64,000 nucleotides of DNA from Oscillospiraceae bacterium (GTDB lineage: Bacteria; Bacillota; Clostridia; Oscillospirales; Oscillospiraceae), in contig CAKASQ030000061.1 of assembly GCA_916988195.3 (NCBI GenBank), positions 89,590 to 153,589 on the forward strand. The letters run 5' to 3'. The notes beneath the pieces are model-generated. The model did not search any database, was not told the origin of the DNA, and saw only the letters and a list, made by a program, of their open reading frames with translations. The translations under genes and the position numbers were made by a program. Numbering within the stretch: position 1 is the stretch's first letter; the number at the start of each line of letters is the position of its first letter. Below, one piece after another: positions 35,288 through 44,426 of this stretch.

Positions 35288-36751
35288 ATGCTTGGAGCGT
35301 TTTCACAGAAGCTGGCGCAGTCCGGACAGACGGCGGGCGTGATTATTTCGGTCGCGCTGATGCTGTTTCTGGGCTTTGCGATGACGAGAATCACAAAAGC
35401 GCTTCGTTTGCCGGACGTGACGGCGTATATCTTGACGGGCATTTTCATCGGTCCCTACTGCCTGAACCTGATCCCGGCAAATGTCATTGACGGCATGGAG
35501 TTCATTTCCGATATCGCGCTGGCGTTTATCGCGTTCAGTGTCGGCGAGTTCTTTAAGCTCTCGACGCTCAGAAAAAGCGGCCTCGGCGTGGTCGTTATTA
35601 CGCTTCTGGAGGCGTGCATGGCGTCGGTCTTCGTGTTCGTGCTGACGTATTTTGCGTTGGGACTCGATCTCGCGTTCTGCGCGGTGCTCGCGGCGCTCGC
35701 TTCGGCGACGGCTCCCGCGTCCACAGTTATGACCATCCGGCAGACAGGCGCGAAGGGCGACTTTGTCGAGACGCTGCTGCAAATTGTGGCGTTAGACGAC
35801 GTGGTGAGCCTTGTTGCCTACAGCATTGCCATTTCCATCGCGCTGGCCGGAGGCGGAAACCGGGGATCAAGCTTTGAGACGATCATAAAGCCGATCCTGG
35901 CGAATCTCTTCGTGCTGGCGCTCGGCGGATTTTTTGGATTTCTGCTTAAGCTGCTGTTTCGCAAGCGGTCTACGGACAACCGGCTGATTGTGTCGCTTGC
36001 GACGCTGTTCGCATTCTGCGGAGTGTGCGCGCTTCTCGGCGTCTCGCCGCTTCTTGGCTGCATGTCGATGGGCATGGTGTATATCAACCTCACGAACGAC
36101 GCGAACCTTTTCCAGCAGCTGGCCTATTTCAGCCCGCCGGTATTGCTGTTGTTCTTTGTGCGTTCAGGTTTGAGTTTCCGATTGGATACGCTCTTCGGCG
36201 CGCAGAACACGCTCGGGAGTGTGCCGCTGATTTTGGTCGGCGTGCTCTATTTTATCACGCGCATTCTCGGCAAATACGCGGGCGCATGGCTCGGTTGTCT
36301 GGCGGTCAAAAAGCCCAGGCGCACGCGGGACTATCTTGGTCTGGCGCTCATTCCGCAGGCGGGCGTGGCTATCGGTCTGGCGGCGCTCGGCGCAAGGACG
36401 CTCGGGGGCGAGATCGGGCAGGATTTGCAGACGATCATCTTAGCCTCGTCGGTTCTCTATGAGCTCATCGGCCCCGGCTGCGCGAAGCTGGCACTCTATC
36501 TGTCGCATTCGTATTCCACGAAGCTCGAGGAGCTGGTCGACGTGGAGGAGCCGGCGGAGGAAGCGCCGAAGAAAACGGAGCTCGAGCTTCTCATCGAGCG
36601 CATCCAGAAAATCCAGCAGGAGCTGCCCGCGCACAATGTGGATATCAGCCCCGAGGAGCAGGCCTTCACGCAGGCAGCCGTGGAGCAGCGCGAGCAGATG
36701 GGCTTTTCGCGAATGACAGGACCAAACACAACGGCACGAAAGGGAGGATGA
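35288..36751 (+). CDS. CPA2-type cation:proton antiporter
   Basis: The 487-residue protein has about twelve membrane helices of the monovalent cation:proton antiporter-2 type (TRITKALRLPDVTAYILTGI near the N-terminus). The segment LASATAPASTVMTIRQTGAK resembles the ion-binding helix with its conserved breaks. The C-terminal 90 residues are a charged cytoplasmic tail (EEPAEEAPKKTELE). It likely exchanges Na+ or K+ for protons. AAGGAGG precedes the ATG at 35288. The MgtC-like gene follows after three bases. Confidence 0.9.
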   Translation: MLGAFSQKLAQSGQTAGVIISVALMLFLGFAMTRITKALRLPDVTAYILTGIFIGPYCLNLIPANVIDGMEFISDIALAFIAFSVGEFFKLSTLRKSGLGVVVITLLEACMASVFVFVLTYFALGLDLAFCAVLAALASATAPASTVMTIRQTGAKGDFVETLLQIVALDDVVSLVAYSIAISIALAGGGNRGSSFETIIKPILANLFVLALGGFFGFLLKLLFRKRSTDNRLIVSLATLFAFCGVCALLGVSPLLGCMSMGMVYINLTNDANLFQQLAYFSPPVLLLFFVRSGLSFRLDTLFGAQNTLGSVPLILVGVLYFITRILGKYAGAWLGCLAVKKPRRTRDYLGLALIPQAGVAIGLAALGARTLGGEIGQDLQTIILASSVLYELIGPGCAKLALYLSHSYSTKLEELVDVEEPAEEAPKKTELELLIERIQKIQQELPAHNVDISPEEQAFTQAAVEQREQMGFSRMTGPNTTARKGG

Positions 36752-36754
36752 GCA

Positions 36755-37453
36755 ATGTACGATCCGATTGGAGGGCTTCTTGGCACGTGGAGCGCGGGAG
36801 ACGGTCTTTGGGCGATTGCGTTCCGGCTGGCATTGGCCCTAACGTTTGGCGCGGTCCTTGGCTGTGAGCGCGCAGCAAAGCGGCATGCGGCGGGACTGCG
36901 TACGTTTGTCCTTGTCTGCATGTCCGGGACGGCCGCTATGACACTCGACCGGGCGATCGGCGGCTTACCGCTTATCTCGGCGGCCGTGGTGCTGGGCATT
37001 GCGATCATCAGCACAAACTCCATTCTGTTCAGCTCCAAAAGCCAGATCCGCGGCCTCACAACGGCGACAGGGCTCTGGTCGTGCAGCCTTCTTGGGCTCG
37101 CGCTTGGCGCGGGCCTCTATACGCTGGCGGCGCTTGGCTTCGCGGCGATTCTGGCCTGTCTCTCATGGCTCCCGGCGTTTGAGACGTATCTCAAGGACCG
37201 GTCGAACCATTTTGAGGTGCATCTGGAGCTCAAGAGCAAATACAATTTGCAGGACTTCGTCACGACCATCCGCCGCCTGGGGCTCAAAATTGACGACATT
37301 GAGGCAAACCCCGCCTACCTCAATTCCGGCCTGAGCGTCTATACCGTCGCCATCACCATCAGCAGTCAGGAACTTAAAAAATATAAGACCCACAAGGAAA
37401 TCATCGAAGCGCTGCGCTGCTTAGAGTATATTTACTACATCGGAGAGCTTTGA
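36755..37453 (+). CDS. MgtC/SapB family membrane protein
   Basis: The 232-residue protein has four to five N-terminal membrane helices with the MgtC family signature LTFGAVLGCERAAKRHAAGL and RTFVLVCM, and a C-terminal ACT-like soluble domain (about residues 150-230). MgtC proteins are linked to growth at low magnesium and to membrane ATPase control. Operon with the antiporter suggests a role in ion homeostasis; a strong terminator follows. Confidence 0.9.
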   Translation: MYDPIGGLLGTWSAGDGLWAIAFRLALALTFGAVLGCERAAKRHAAGLRTFVLVCMSGTAAMTLDRAIGGLPLISAAVVLGIAIISTNSILFSSKSQIRGLTTATGLWSCSLLGLALGAGLYTLAALGFAAILACLSWLPAFETYLKDRSNHFEVHLELKSKYNLQDFVTTIRRLGLKIDDIEANPAYLNSGLSVYTVAITISSQELKKYKTHKEIIEALRCLEYIYYIGEL

Positions 37454-37466
37454 ATTTTGACAGACT

Positions 37467-37502
37467 GCGCGCCGCAGGAAGCTTCCTGCGGCGCGCGTTT
37501 TG
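37467..37502 (+). terminator. Intrinsic terminator after the MgtC-like gene
   Basis: GCGCGCCGCAGGAAG and CTTCCTGCGGCGCGC form a perfect 30-base palindrome followed by GTTTTG. The following 230 bases before the next gene are A-rich, with AAAATGGTGGA occurring twice (about 37562 and 37665) and TATAAT at about 37696. Confidence 0.85.
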
Positions 37503-37729
37503 CTGGAAAAAGTTCTGAAAAATGATTTACATAACGTCTGGAGGCGGCAGTAAAATTTGGAGAAAATGGTGGACGATGGCGAAAAAGACAAATATTTGAC
37601 CGGTAAAATGGAGCGAGAATCGCAAAAAATGCGGCAGAATCCGCCAATCTTTCAGAAATCTTACAAAAATGGTGGAAATCTCTGAAAAGTTGATGTATAA
37701 TGTCTTCATACAGGAAGGCAGGGAAGACT

Positions 37730-39523
37730 ATGCAGCCGCACTCCGAACAGAACCGGCAGAAGAACCGGAAACCTAAATCGCGCAAGGCCAGGCGTCGCCA
37801 GCAGCAGGAGCAGAGAAAGTTCCTCCGGCAGAACTCCTGGCTGATTTTGCTTGCGGTTCTGGTGCTGGTGGCGCTGATTCTGTTTATCTGCGTCATTACC
37901 GGCGGTCGGGAAGAGCCGCAGCAGGAGCAAGAGCAGACGGAGAAAACCAGCCGCTATGAGAAGGCCTATCTCTGCGCCGACAGTCCGAGCGTAAGCTATC
38001 TGAACGATGATCTGGAGCCCGCCGGGACCGCCGTGCGCGGCAGCGCGGTGACCGTTTCGTCGGAGCACACGCGTAAAAAAGACGGTGTGACGTATTATCT
38101 TACCTATCTCGATTCCCTCAAATACGGCTACGTATCGGAGGATAATCTGACCGATAACCCGAACGACGTGATGCGCGAGACGAGCGTTTTTGTGCGCACG
38201 CCGCAGAACCTGCGCCTCGACCCGGAGACGGTGGAGCTGGGCGGGCTGCTGGAAAAGGGGACAGAGCTCAAAATCGTCGGCTACGACTACATGACAGACG
38301 GCGTCGTCCATCTCTATGAGGTGACAAACGGCGAGGAGACGGGCTATATTTCGGGCGAATATACCGCCAGCACGCAGGAATCAGCCATGGAGGTCTACGA
38401 CCGCTTCGGAACCTACATGATTCATGCGGGACGTGCGGACCGGTATGGCGGCGGCGACGGCGAGAGCCTCGACTATTATCCCCGCCAGAAGGCGAGCTTC
38501 CCGGAAAACGTCATGCCTGAGCACGTCTACGCGCTCTATCTCACCTGCGACCCGGATGTGCTGGGGAATATCGACGCGTATATCGCTTACGCGAAGACCA
38601 CGAAGATCAATGCCTTCGTTGTGAACATCATGGATGGCACGTCCATCGGTTACGACTCCGAGGTCTTCCGCGAATATTCGCCCACAGCCGATTCCTACGC
38701 CAACAACACACAGGAGGAATACAAGACCTGCATCCAGAAGATCAAGGACGCGGGCTTCTACGTGATCGGGCGCCTGACCACATTTAACGACTCGTTCTTT
38801 GTCAGCGACCACCCCGAATACGCGATTTCCGACGCGTCGGGGGACCCTTTATATATCGCGGGCAGCTACTGGCCGAGCGCCTTCTGCCGCTATGTGTGGG
38901 AATACAAGGTAGAGCTGGCCAAGGAGGCCGTCAGCCTTTTCGGCTTCAACGAAATTCAGTTCGACTATGTCCGTTTCCCGGACGGCACGTATTACTACGA
39001 GGAAGACGGCAACATCGACTACTGCAACGAATATGACGAGACGAAGGCGCAGGCCATCCAGCGCTTTCTGATGTTCGCCTGCGACGAGCTGCATGATGTG
39101 GGCGTGTATGTCAGCGCCGACGTGTTCGGCGAAACCTCCGGCAGCTACGTCACGGCGTACGGCCAGTATTGGCCCGCCATCAGCAATGTCGTCGACGTCA
39201 TCAGCGGCATGCCGTACCCCGACCACTTCGCGCAGAACGGCACGTACAGGCCTTGGGAGCACCCGTATGAGACGCTGCTCGACTGGGCGAAGAACGCGGC
39301 CAAGCGCCAGACGGAAACGCCGAGCCCCGCCATCGTGCGCACGTGGATTCAGGCCTACGACGCGATTCGCCCGCCGTACAACACCTACGGCGCAGAGGAG
39401 GTCAGCGGCCAGATTCGGGCACTGTTAGAGAACGGACTGGACGGCGGCATCATGGCGTGGAACGCGATGTGCAGCATCCCGAAGCTCGAGACGCTCAAGC
39501 CTGCGTTTGACGCATTACCGTAA
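37730..39523 (+). CDS. Membrane-anchored putative glycoside hydrolase (DUF4015-like)
   Basis: The 597-residue protein has a basic N-terminal cytoplasmic stretch (about 1-36), one membrane helix (about 39-60), an SH3-like region (about 80-215) and a C-terminal TIM-barrel-like domain from about residue 250. The latter shows KINAFVVNIMDG, GFYVIGRLTTFND, FNEIQFDYVRFPDG and GVYVSADVFGE, typical of the DUF4015 putative glycosyl hydrolase family. It probably acts on a cell-wall or surface glycan outside the membrane; the substrate is unknown. GGAAGGCAGGGA precedes the ATG at 37730. Confidence 0.85.
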   Translation: MQPHSEQNRQKNRKPKSRKARRRQQQEQRKFLRQNSWLILLAVLVLVALILFICVITGGREEPQQEQEQTEKTSRYEKAYLCADSPSVSYLNDDLEPAGTAVRGSAVTVSSEHTRKKDGVTYYLTYLDSLKYGYVSEDNLTDNPNDVMRETSVFVRTPQNLRLDPETVELGGLLEKGTELKIVGYDYMTDGVVHLYEVTNGEETGYISGEYTASTQESAMEVYDRFGTYMIHAGRADRYGGGDGESLDYYPRQKASFPENVMPEHVYALYLTCDPDVLGNIDAYIAYAKTTKINAFVVNIMDGTSIGYDSEVFREYSPTADSYANNTQEEYKTCIQKIKDAGFYVIGRLTTFNDSFFVSDHPEYAISDASGDPLYIAGSYWPSAFCRYVWEYKVELAKEAVSLFGFNEIQFDYVRFPDGTYYYEEDGNIDYCNEYDETKAQAIQRFLMFACDELHDVGVYVSADVFGETSGSYVTAYGQYWPAISNVVDVISGMPYPDHFAQNGTYRPWEHPYETLLDWAKNAAKRQTETPSPAIVRTWIQAYDAIRPPYNTYGAEEVSGQIRALLENGLDGGIMAWNAMCSIPKLETLKPAFDALP

Positions 39524-39533
39524 TAGACTAATC

Positions 39534-39575
39534 AAAAAACGCGCGCTGCCCTGATTTTGGGTGGCGCGCGTTTTG
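39534..39575 (+). terminator. Intrinsic terminator after the DUF4015 gene
   Basis: AAAACGCGCGCTGCCC and GGGTGGCGCGCGTTTT form a long stem with one mismatch; the T-run lies in the descending arm. Confidence 0.8.
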
Positions 39576-39582
39576 TCACATT

Positions 39583-39611
39583 TTGAAGGTGCGCTGCGTA
39601 AGCTGTATCAT
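39583..39611 (+). promoter_or_regulatory. Promoter of feoAB
   Basis: TTGAAG (39583-39588) and TATCAT (39606-39611) are 17 bases apart. I could not identify a convincing Fur box. Confidence 0.55.
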
Positions 39612-39679
39612 ACGAAAGACTGATGCAAACATGCAAGATTCAGACCCGGGGAAAGCGGGTTTGTTGGGAGGAAAGCTTC

Positions 39680-39919
39680 ATGCAGCAGAGAATACCGCTT
39701 GCAGCAATCGCGCCGGGAGAAACGGTCCGGGTGGCGGAGATCTGCGTAGAAGGCGCGCTGCGGCGCAGACTGTTTGACCTGGGACTGATTCCGCAGACGC
39801 TCATTTCGTGCCGCTTTGCTGCGCCTGCGGGCTCACCGATGGCCTTCACGGTGCGCGGCGCCGTCCTTGCGCTGAGAACGAGAGACGCGCAGGAAATTTT
39901 CGTGGAGCGCGTGTCATGA
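39680..39919 (+). CDS. feoA: Ferrous iron transport protein A
   Basis: The 79-residue SH3-like protein contains IAPGETVRVAEI, LRRRLFDLGLIP and PMAFTVRGAVLALR, the typical FeoA pattern. It supports FeoB in Fe(II) uptake. GGGAGG precedes the ATG at 39680. The stop codon overlaps the feoB start as ATGA. Confidence 0.92.
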   Translation: MQQRIPLAAIAPGETVRVAEICVEGALRRRLFDLGLIPQTLISCRFAAPAGSPMAFTVRGAVLALRTRDAQEIFVERVS

Positions 39920-41814
39920 CGAAGAACCGGCAGACAAAAGAGACGCCTGTCGCCGCATTGGCAGGGAACCCGAATGTCGGCAAGAGTACGATTTTCAATG
40001 CCCTGACCGGCATGCGCCAGCACACCGGAAACTGGCCGGGAAAGACCGTTTCGCTCGCGCAGGGTGTTTGTATGTACAAAGGCGAGGAGATCCGGCTGGT
40101 GGACCTCCCCGGTACATACGCGCTGGTCAGCAAATCGCAGGAGGAGACGCTGGCGGCCGGTTTCATTTCCGGCGGCGAGGCCGACTGCGTGATCGCCGTA
40201 TGTGACGCGACGAGTCTGGAGCGGAGCTTAATTCTGGCCCTGCAGGTCATGGAGCTGACCGACCGGGTAATCGTGTGCGTGAATCTGATGGATGAGGCGC
40301 AAAAGCAGGGGATCGAGATCAACCTTGCCGCGCTGTCATTTGAGCTCGGCGTGCCGGTTGTGGCCGCGTCGGCGAGCAGAGAAGAGGGCATGGGTGAGCT
40401 TCTCGAGCAGCTGCGGCGGATTCTGGACGGCTTTGAAGCGCCGAGACCGCGGCGGTGCGGCGTGGTGCCGGATTCCATCCGCGAATCGCATTTGGGCGCG
40501 GAGGCGCTGTATGGCGCGTCCGGGCGGGCTTCTGATGAAATTGCAGCGCAGTTCGTCCGGCGCGCAGAGGAGATTGCAAAGCGGGTCGTACGAGAAACGA
40601 GGCAGGACGCGAAAACGCGCACGCTCCGGGTTGACCGGCTGCTCACGGGCAAGGTGACAGGGCCGCTCTCGCTGGCGGGACTATTGGGGCTCGTTTTCTG
40701 GCTTACGATTCAGGGCGCAAATGTGCCATCACAGCTTTTACAGCGCGGCTTTGACGCCATGGAGGCGATCTTGTGGGCGGTGGCTGACAGTTTCCACGCG
40801 CCTCCATGGCTCTCCGGCGCGCTGATCGCGGGCGTTTACCAAACGACGGCAAAGGTCGTTTCCGTGATGCTGCCGCCGGTTCTGATTTTCTTTCCGCTCT
40901 TTACGCTGCTGGAGGACGCGGGGTATCTGCCGCGCGTGGCGTTTCTGATGGACGGATGCTTCGAAAAATGCGGCAGCTGCGGCAAGCAGGCACTCACGAT
41001 GTGTATGGGCTTTGGCTGCAACGCGGCGGGTGTGAGCGGCTGCCGGATCATTGACTCCGAGCGCGAACGACTGATCGGGATGCTCACAAACGCGCTTGTT
41101 CCGTGCAATGGGCGCTTTCCGACGCTGCTGACGCTCGGCGCACTCTTCTTTGGGGCAAGCGACGCATGGCTCGCGGCCTTGGTTCTGACCGGCTGCGTGC
41201 TTCTTGGCGTGGGGATGACAATGCTGTCATCCTTGCTGCTCGGAAAAACCGTTCTCAAGGGTGCGCCGTCCCACTTTACGCTTGAGCTGCCGCCGTTTCG
41301 CAGGCCGCAGATCGGGAAGGTGATTGTCCGCTCGCTGCGAGACAGGAGCCTCTTTGTGCTCGGAAGAGCCGTTGCGGTTGCCGCACCGGCGGGGCTCCTT
41401 TTGTGGCTGCTTGGAAATGTTTCGTTTGACGGAATGCCGGTACTGGTGAAGCTTTCGCGGGTGCTTGACCCAGTGGGGATATGGCTCGGGATGAACGGCG
41501 CGATTCTTTTGGCGTTTCTTTTGAGCTTTCCGGCAAATGAACTGCTGCTTCCGGTCTGCGTGATGATCCTATCGGCCGGCGGGAGTCTCGCGCAGGCGCA
41601 GACGATGGATGTGAGCTCGCAGCTGGTGCAGGCGGGCTGGACATGGAAGACGGCGCTCTGCGTGATGGTCTTTACGCTTTTCCACTGGCCGTGCAGCACG
41701 ACAGTTCTGACCATCAGAAAGGAATCCGGCAGCGCGAAATGGGCATTTCTTGGGATGCTCCTGCCGACAGCAATCGGGGTTCTTCTTTGCAGAGTCCTAC
41801 AATTAACACTGTAG
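39916..41814 (+). CDS. feoB: Ferrous iron transporter B
   Basis: The 632-residue protein has an N-terminal G domain (GNPNVGKST at 17-25, DLPGTY, NLMDEA) and a membrane domain with the gate motifs carrying cysteines (CGSCGKQALTMCMGFGCNAA, VPCNGRFPTLL). It imports Fe(II). Its length is at the short end for the family because the C-terminal cytoplasmic tail is missing. The TAG stop (41812-41814) is formed by the first bases of a 107-bp palindromic repeat, so an insertion could have set the present C-terminus. Confidence 0.95.
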   Translation: MTKNRQTKETPVAALAGNPNVGKSTIFNALTGMRQHTGNWPGKTVSLAQGVCMYKGEEIRLVDLPGTYALVSKSQEETLAAGFISGGEADCVIAVCDATSLERSLILALQVMELTDRVIVCVNLMDEAQKQGIEINLAALSFELGVPVVAASASREEGMGELLEQLRRILDGFEAPRPRRCGVVPDSIRESHLGAEALYGASGRASDEIAAQFVRRAEEIAKRVVRETRQDAKTRTLRVDRLLTGKVTGPLSLAGLLGLVFWLTIQGANVPSQLLQRGFDAMEAILWAVADSFHAPPWLSGALIAGVYQTTAKVVSVMLPPVLIFFPLFTLLEDAGYLPRVAFLMDGCFEKCGSCGKQALTMCMGFGCNAAGVSGCRIIDSERERLIGMLTNALVPCNGRFPTLLTLGALFFGASDAWLAALVLTGCVLLGVGMTMLSSLLLGKTVLKGAPSHFTLELPPFRRPQIGKVIVRSLRDRSLFVLGRAVAVAAPAGLLLWLLGNVSFDGMPVLVKLSRVLDPVGIWLGMNGAILLAFLLSFPANELLLPVCVMILSAGGSLAQAQTMDVSSQLVQAGWTWKTALCVMVFTLFHWPCSTTVLTIRKESGSAKWAFLGMLLPTAIGVLLCRVLQLTL

Positions 41815-41917
41815 GAGACGATGCCCACATCGTCCCGGCAAAATGTATTTCCGAAACGCGAAAATCTTCGGCGAATTCGTTGGTGCCCAATGGGTCGATG
41901 TGGGCATCGACCCCTAC
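41811..41917 (-). repeat. Dispersed palindromic repeat, copy 3 (inverted)
   Basis: The ends are GTAGGAGACGATGCCCACAT and, in complement, GTAGGGGTCGATGCCCACAT. Read on the minus strand, the core ATTGGGCACCAACGAATTCG aligns with GTTGGGTACCATCGAATTCG of copy 1. It begins inside the last codon and stop of feoB. Confidence 0.75.
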
Positions 41918-41950
41918 GCACAATTTGGAAAATTACAGATCAAAACACAA

Positions 41951-41985
41951 AAAACACGCTGCATGGACCCATGCAGCGTGTTTTG
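41951..41985. terminator. Bidirectional terminator between feoB and rplL
   Basis: AAAACACGCTGCATGG and CCATGCAGCGTGTTTT form a 16-bp stem, with T-runs available on both strands. It separates two convergent operons. Confidence 0.9.
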
Positions 41986-42001
41986 ATAATGACAAGTAAA
42001 A

Positions 42002-42376
42002 TTACTTGACCTCGACCTCTGCGCCAGCTTCCTTGAGCTCGGCAGCGAGCTTCTCCGCGTCGTCCTTGGAGATGCCTTCCTTGAGGTTCTTGGGAGCGCC
42101 GTCGACGAGCTCCTTCGCTTCCTTCAGGCCCAGGCCGGTAGCGGCACGGACGACCTTGATGACAGCGATCTTGTTGGCGCCGGCGGACTTCAGCACGACG
42201 TCGAACTCGGTCTTCTCTTCCTCAGCAGCAGCAGCGCCGGCAGCGGGAGCAGCAACAGCAGCGGCAGCGGCGGAAACGCCGAACTCGTCTTCCAGAGCAT
42301 GAACCAGCTCAGCCAGCTCCAGAACGGTAAGGGTCTTAACTTCTTCGATCATAGCAGTAATCTTTTCGGATGCCAT
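42002..42376 (-). CDS. rplL: 50S ribosomal protein L7/L12
   Basis: The 124-residue protein has the N-terminal dimerisation helices ([20 protein letters not shown]), the Ala-rich hinge (about 41-54) and the C-terminal factor-binding domain with [25 protein letters not shown] precedes the ATG at 42376. It is the last gene of the minus-strand ribosomal cluster. Confidence 0.98.
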   Translation of the reverse strand: MASEKITAMIEEVKTLTVLELAELVHALEDEFGVSAAAAAVAAPAAGAAAAEEEKTEFDVVLKSAGANKIAVIKVVRAATGLGLKEAKELVDGAPKNLKEGISKDDAEKLAAELKEAGAEVEVK

Positions 42377-42422
42377 TGTAATTACCTCCAATTAAATGTT
42401 TTGTGTTCAGGTTAGGTGAAAA

Positions 42423-42953
42423 TTAAGCTTCTGCTTCCGCAGCCTCTGCGGGAGCGCCGCCCTTCTGTTCCAGAATCTGATTCAGGACAACAGCGAGGGA
42501 AGAAATAGGAGCGAGGAACGTGCCGAGAACCTGCGCAACGAGCGCGTTCTTGGAAGGCAGCTCGCCGAAGGACATGAGCTCGTCAACCGACAGAACCTTA
42601 CCTTCAACCATGCCGCCCTTGATCTTGACGACGTTCTTGTTCTTCTTGGCAAATTCGCAAATGACGCGAGCCGGAGCGATGGGGTCTTCCGTGGTGGACG
42701 CCATGGACGTCGTGCCGTTGAGAAGCTCGTCGAACTCGGTGTAGCCAGCCTTGTTGGCGGCGAAACGGGTCAGCGTGTTCTTCACGACAGAATATTCGAC
42801 ATTCGCAGCACGGAACTGGTTACGCAGCTCGGTATCCTGTGCGACGGTGATGCCCTTGTAGTCTACAAAAACAGCAGAAGTAGCGTTCTGAATTTTATCA
42901 GACAGAGCATCAACGATGGATTTCTTGGTCTCTAAAACCTTTGCGTTGGGCAT
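42423..42953 (-). CDS. rplJ: 50S ribosomal protein L10
   Basis: The 176-residue protein has the rRNA-binding N-terminal domain (SAVFVDYKGITVAQDTELRN) and a C-terminal helix that carries L7/L12 dimers, ending in an Ala/Glu tail. The ATG at 42953 follows GGAGG. A leader RNA with an attenuator hairpin lies upstream. Confidence 0.97.
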   Translation of the reverse strand: MPNAKVLETKKSIVDALSDKIQNATSAVFVDYKGITVAQDTELRNQFRAANVEYSVVKNTLTRFAANKAGYTEFDELLNGTTSMASTTEDPIAPARVICEFAKKNKNVVKIKGGMVEGKVLSVDELMSFGELPSKNALVAQVLGTFLAPISSLAVVLNQILEQKGGAPAEAAEAEA

Positions 42954-43095
42954 GAATGTCACCTCCGAGAAATAAAATGTCCTCATGCCAAAAGACATGA
43001 GGACACAGAAATGTTACCATTCTTGCGAAACCTCGGCAGGATGGACGCTTGTCCATTACGGCATGATGCCTCCTGCTGTCTTTGGCAGCTAGATT
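42954..43095 (-). promoter_or_regulatory. L10 leader RNA with attenuator (rplJL autoregulation)
   Basis: The 5' part on the minus strand contains AGACAGCAGGAGGCATCATG, TGGACAAGCGTCCA and TCCTGCCGAGGTTT, resembling the known Firmicutes L10 leader. Then TGTCCTCATG and CATGAGGACA (43005-42978) form a 10-bp hairpin followed by TTTTATTT, a terminator. In this family the L10-(L12)4 complex binds the leader and favours termination. Boundaries are approximate. Confidence 0.85.
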
Positions 43096-43123
43096 ATTAT
43101 AGCAGAAAAATGGAGAATGTCAA
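43096..43123 (-). promoter_or_regulatory. Promoter of rplJL
   Basis: TTGACA (43123-43118) and TATAAT (43101-43096) are 16 bases apart on the minus strand, immediately after the rplA stop codon. Confidence 0.85.
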
Positions 43124-43131
43124 GGACAAAA

Positions 43132-43821
43132 TTACAGCTTCGTGGCTGCGACCTTGATGCCGGGGCCCATCGTGGAAGCGACGGTGCAGCTTCTGACATA
43201 CTGGCCCTTTGCAGCGGCGGGCTTTGCCTTGATGACAGCGCCCATGAGCGCGTTGAAGTTCTCAACGAGCTTCTCGGTGCCGAACGAAGCCTTGCCGATC
43301 GGGCAGTGGATGATGTTGGTCTTGTCGAGACGGTACTCGATCTTACCGGCTTTGATTTCCTTGACAGCGGCGGTGACGTTGGGGGTCACGGTGCCGGCCT
43401 TGGGGGAGGGCATGAGGCCCTTCGGGCCAAGAACCTTACCAAGACGACCGACGATACCCATCATGTCGGGGGTAGCGACGACAACGTCAAAGTCGAACCA
43501 GTTTTCCTTCTGAATCTTTTCCACGAGCTCCATGCCGCCGGCGTAATCAGCGCCTGCTGCGAGGGCTTCGTCGAGCTTCGCGTCCTTGGCGAACACGAGG
43601 ACCTTACGGGTCTTGCCGGTGCCGTTCGGAAGAACAATCGCGCCGCGGACCTGCTGGTCAGCGTGACGGGAGTCAACGCCGAGCTTGATATGAACTTCGA
43701 CAGTCTCGTCGAACTTGGCCTTTGCAGTCTTGACAACCAGATCCATCGCGTCAGCGACTTCGTACTGCACGCTGCGGTCGATCAGCTTCGCGCTGTCGAC
43801 GTACTTTTTACCTTTAAACAA
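43132..43821 (-). CDS. rplA: 50S ribosomal protein L1
   Basis: The 229-residue length is normal when the TTG at 43821 is used (protein starts [13 protein letters not shown]), with AAGGAGG eight bases upstream; the open frame further upstream runs through the leader RNA. Family blocks include [18 protein letters not shown] and [20 protein letters not shown]1 binds the 23S L1 stalk and, in well-studied bacteria, represses its own operon. Confidence 0.96.
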   Translation of the reverse strand: MFKGKKYVDSAKLIDRSVQYEVADAMDLVVKTAKAKFDETVEVHIKLGVDSRHADQQVRGAIVLPNGTGKTRKVLVFAKDAKLDEALAAGADYAGGMELVEKIQKENWFDFDVVVATPDMMGIVGRLGKVLGPKGLMPSPKAGTVTPNVTAAVKEIKAGKIEYRLDKTNIIHCPIGKASFGTEKLVENFNALMGAVIKAKPAAAKGQYVRSCTVASTMGPGIKVAATKL

Positions 43822-43837
43822 TGTAATATCCTCCTTA

Positions 43838-43899
43838 GTGGTGATGCGGAATAATCCTCCCACATATTTATGAGGCCCGGCCGATAGCCGGAATACCTC
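43838..43899 (-). promoter_or_regulatory. L1-stalk-like RNA motif upstream of rplA
   Basis: On the minus strand a hairpin with CCGGCTATCGGCCGG inside GAGG/CCTC is followed by GTGGGAGG (43863-43856) and ATCACCAC (43845-43838), just before the rplA ribosome binding site. GUGG and CCAC can pair. The same order occurs upstream of rplK. The GUGGGAGG and AUxACCAC strands resemble the 23S rRNA L1 binding site. Confidence 0.6.
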
Positions 43900-43910
43900 G
43901 GGTCAAGCAA

Positions 43911-44336
43911 TTAGTCGACAACAACGATACCCATGCTGCGGCAGGTGCCTGCAACCTGGCTCATCGCGGCTTCAATGGTGTTGGCGGTCAGGTCTGGCAT
44001 CTTGCGCTCGGCAATTTCCTTGACCTGCGCCTTGGTGATGGTAGCGACCTTGTCCTTGTTGGGAACACCGGAGCCCTTCTCGATGCCGAGCGCCTTCAGA
44101 ATGAGGGTCGGAGTCGGGGGGGTCTTGGTGACGAAGGTGAAGCTGCGGTCGGCGTAAACGGTGATGACAACCGGGATCTTGAAGCCGGCCTGATCCTTGG
44201 TACGCTCGTTGAATTCCTTGATGAACTGGGAAATGTTAACGCCGTGCTGGCCAAGCGCCGGGCCGACAGGGGGCGAAGCGGTTGCCTTTGCGGCAGGAAT
44301 CTGAAGCTTGATATAACCTGTTACTTTCTGTGCCAT
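43911..44336 (-). CDS. rplK: 50S ribosomal protein L11
   Basis: The 141-residue length is typical. [20 protein letters not shown] and [19 protein letters not shown] identify the family, and the C-terminal RNA-binding domain follows. The ATG at 44336 has AGGAGG upstream. Confidence 0.98.
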   Translation of the reverse strand: MAQKVTGYIKLQIPAAKATASPPVGPALGQHGVNISQFIKEFNERTKDQAGFKIPVVITVYADRSFTFVTKTPPTPTLILKALGIEKGSGVPNKDKVATITKAQVKEIAERKMPDLTANTIEAAMSQVAGTCRSMGIVVVD

Positions 44337-44358
44337 GATAAGCACCTCCTGAATAAAT

Positions 44359-44423
44359 GTGGTGATACGCTCGCGCGTATTTCTGGCGGGGTGAACCCCT
44401 CCCACGTTCCGGCACCTAGCCGG
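44359..44423 (-). promoter_or_regulatory. L1-stalk-like RNA motif upstream of rplK
   Basis: On the minus strand the hairpin CCGGCTAGGTGCCGG (44423-44409) is followed by GTGGGAGG (44405-44398), a small hairpin ATACGC/GCGTAT and ATCACCAC (44366-44359), then the rplK ribosome binding site. It has the same modules as the rplA site. Confidence 0.6.
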
Positions 44424-44426
44424 GGC

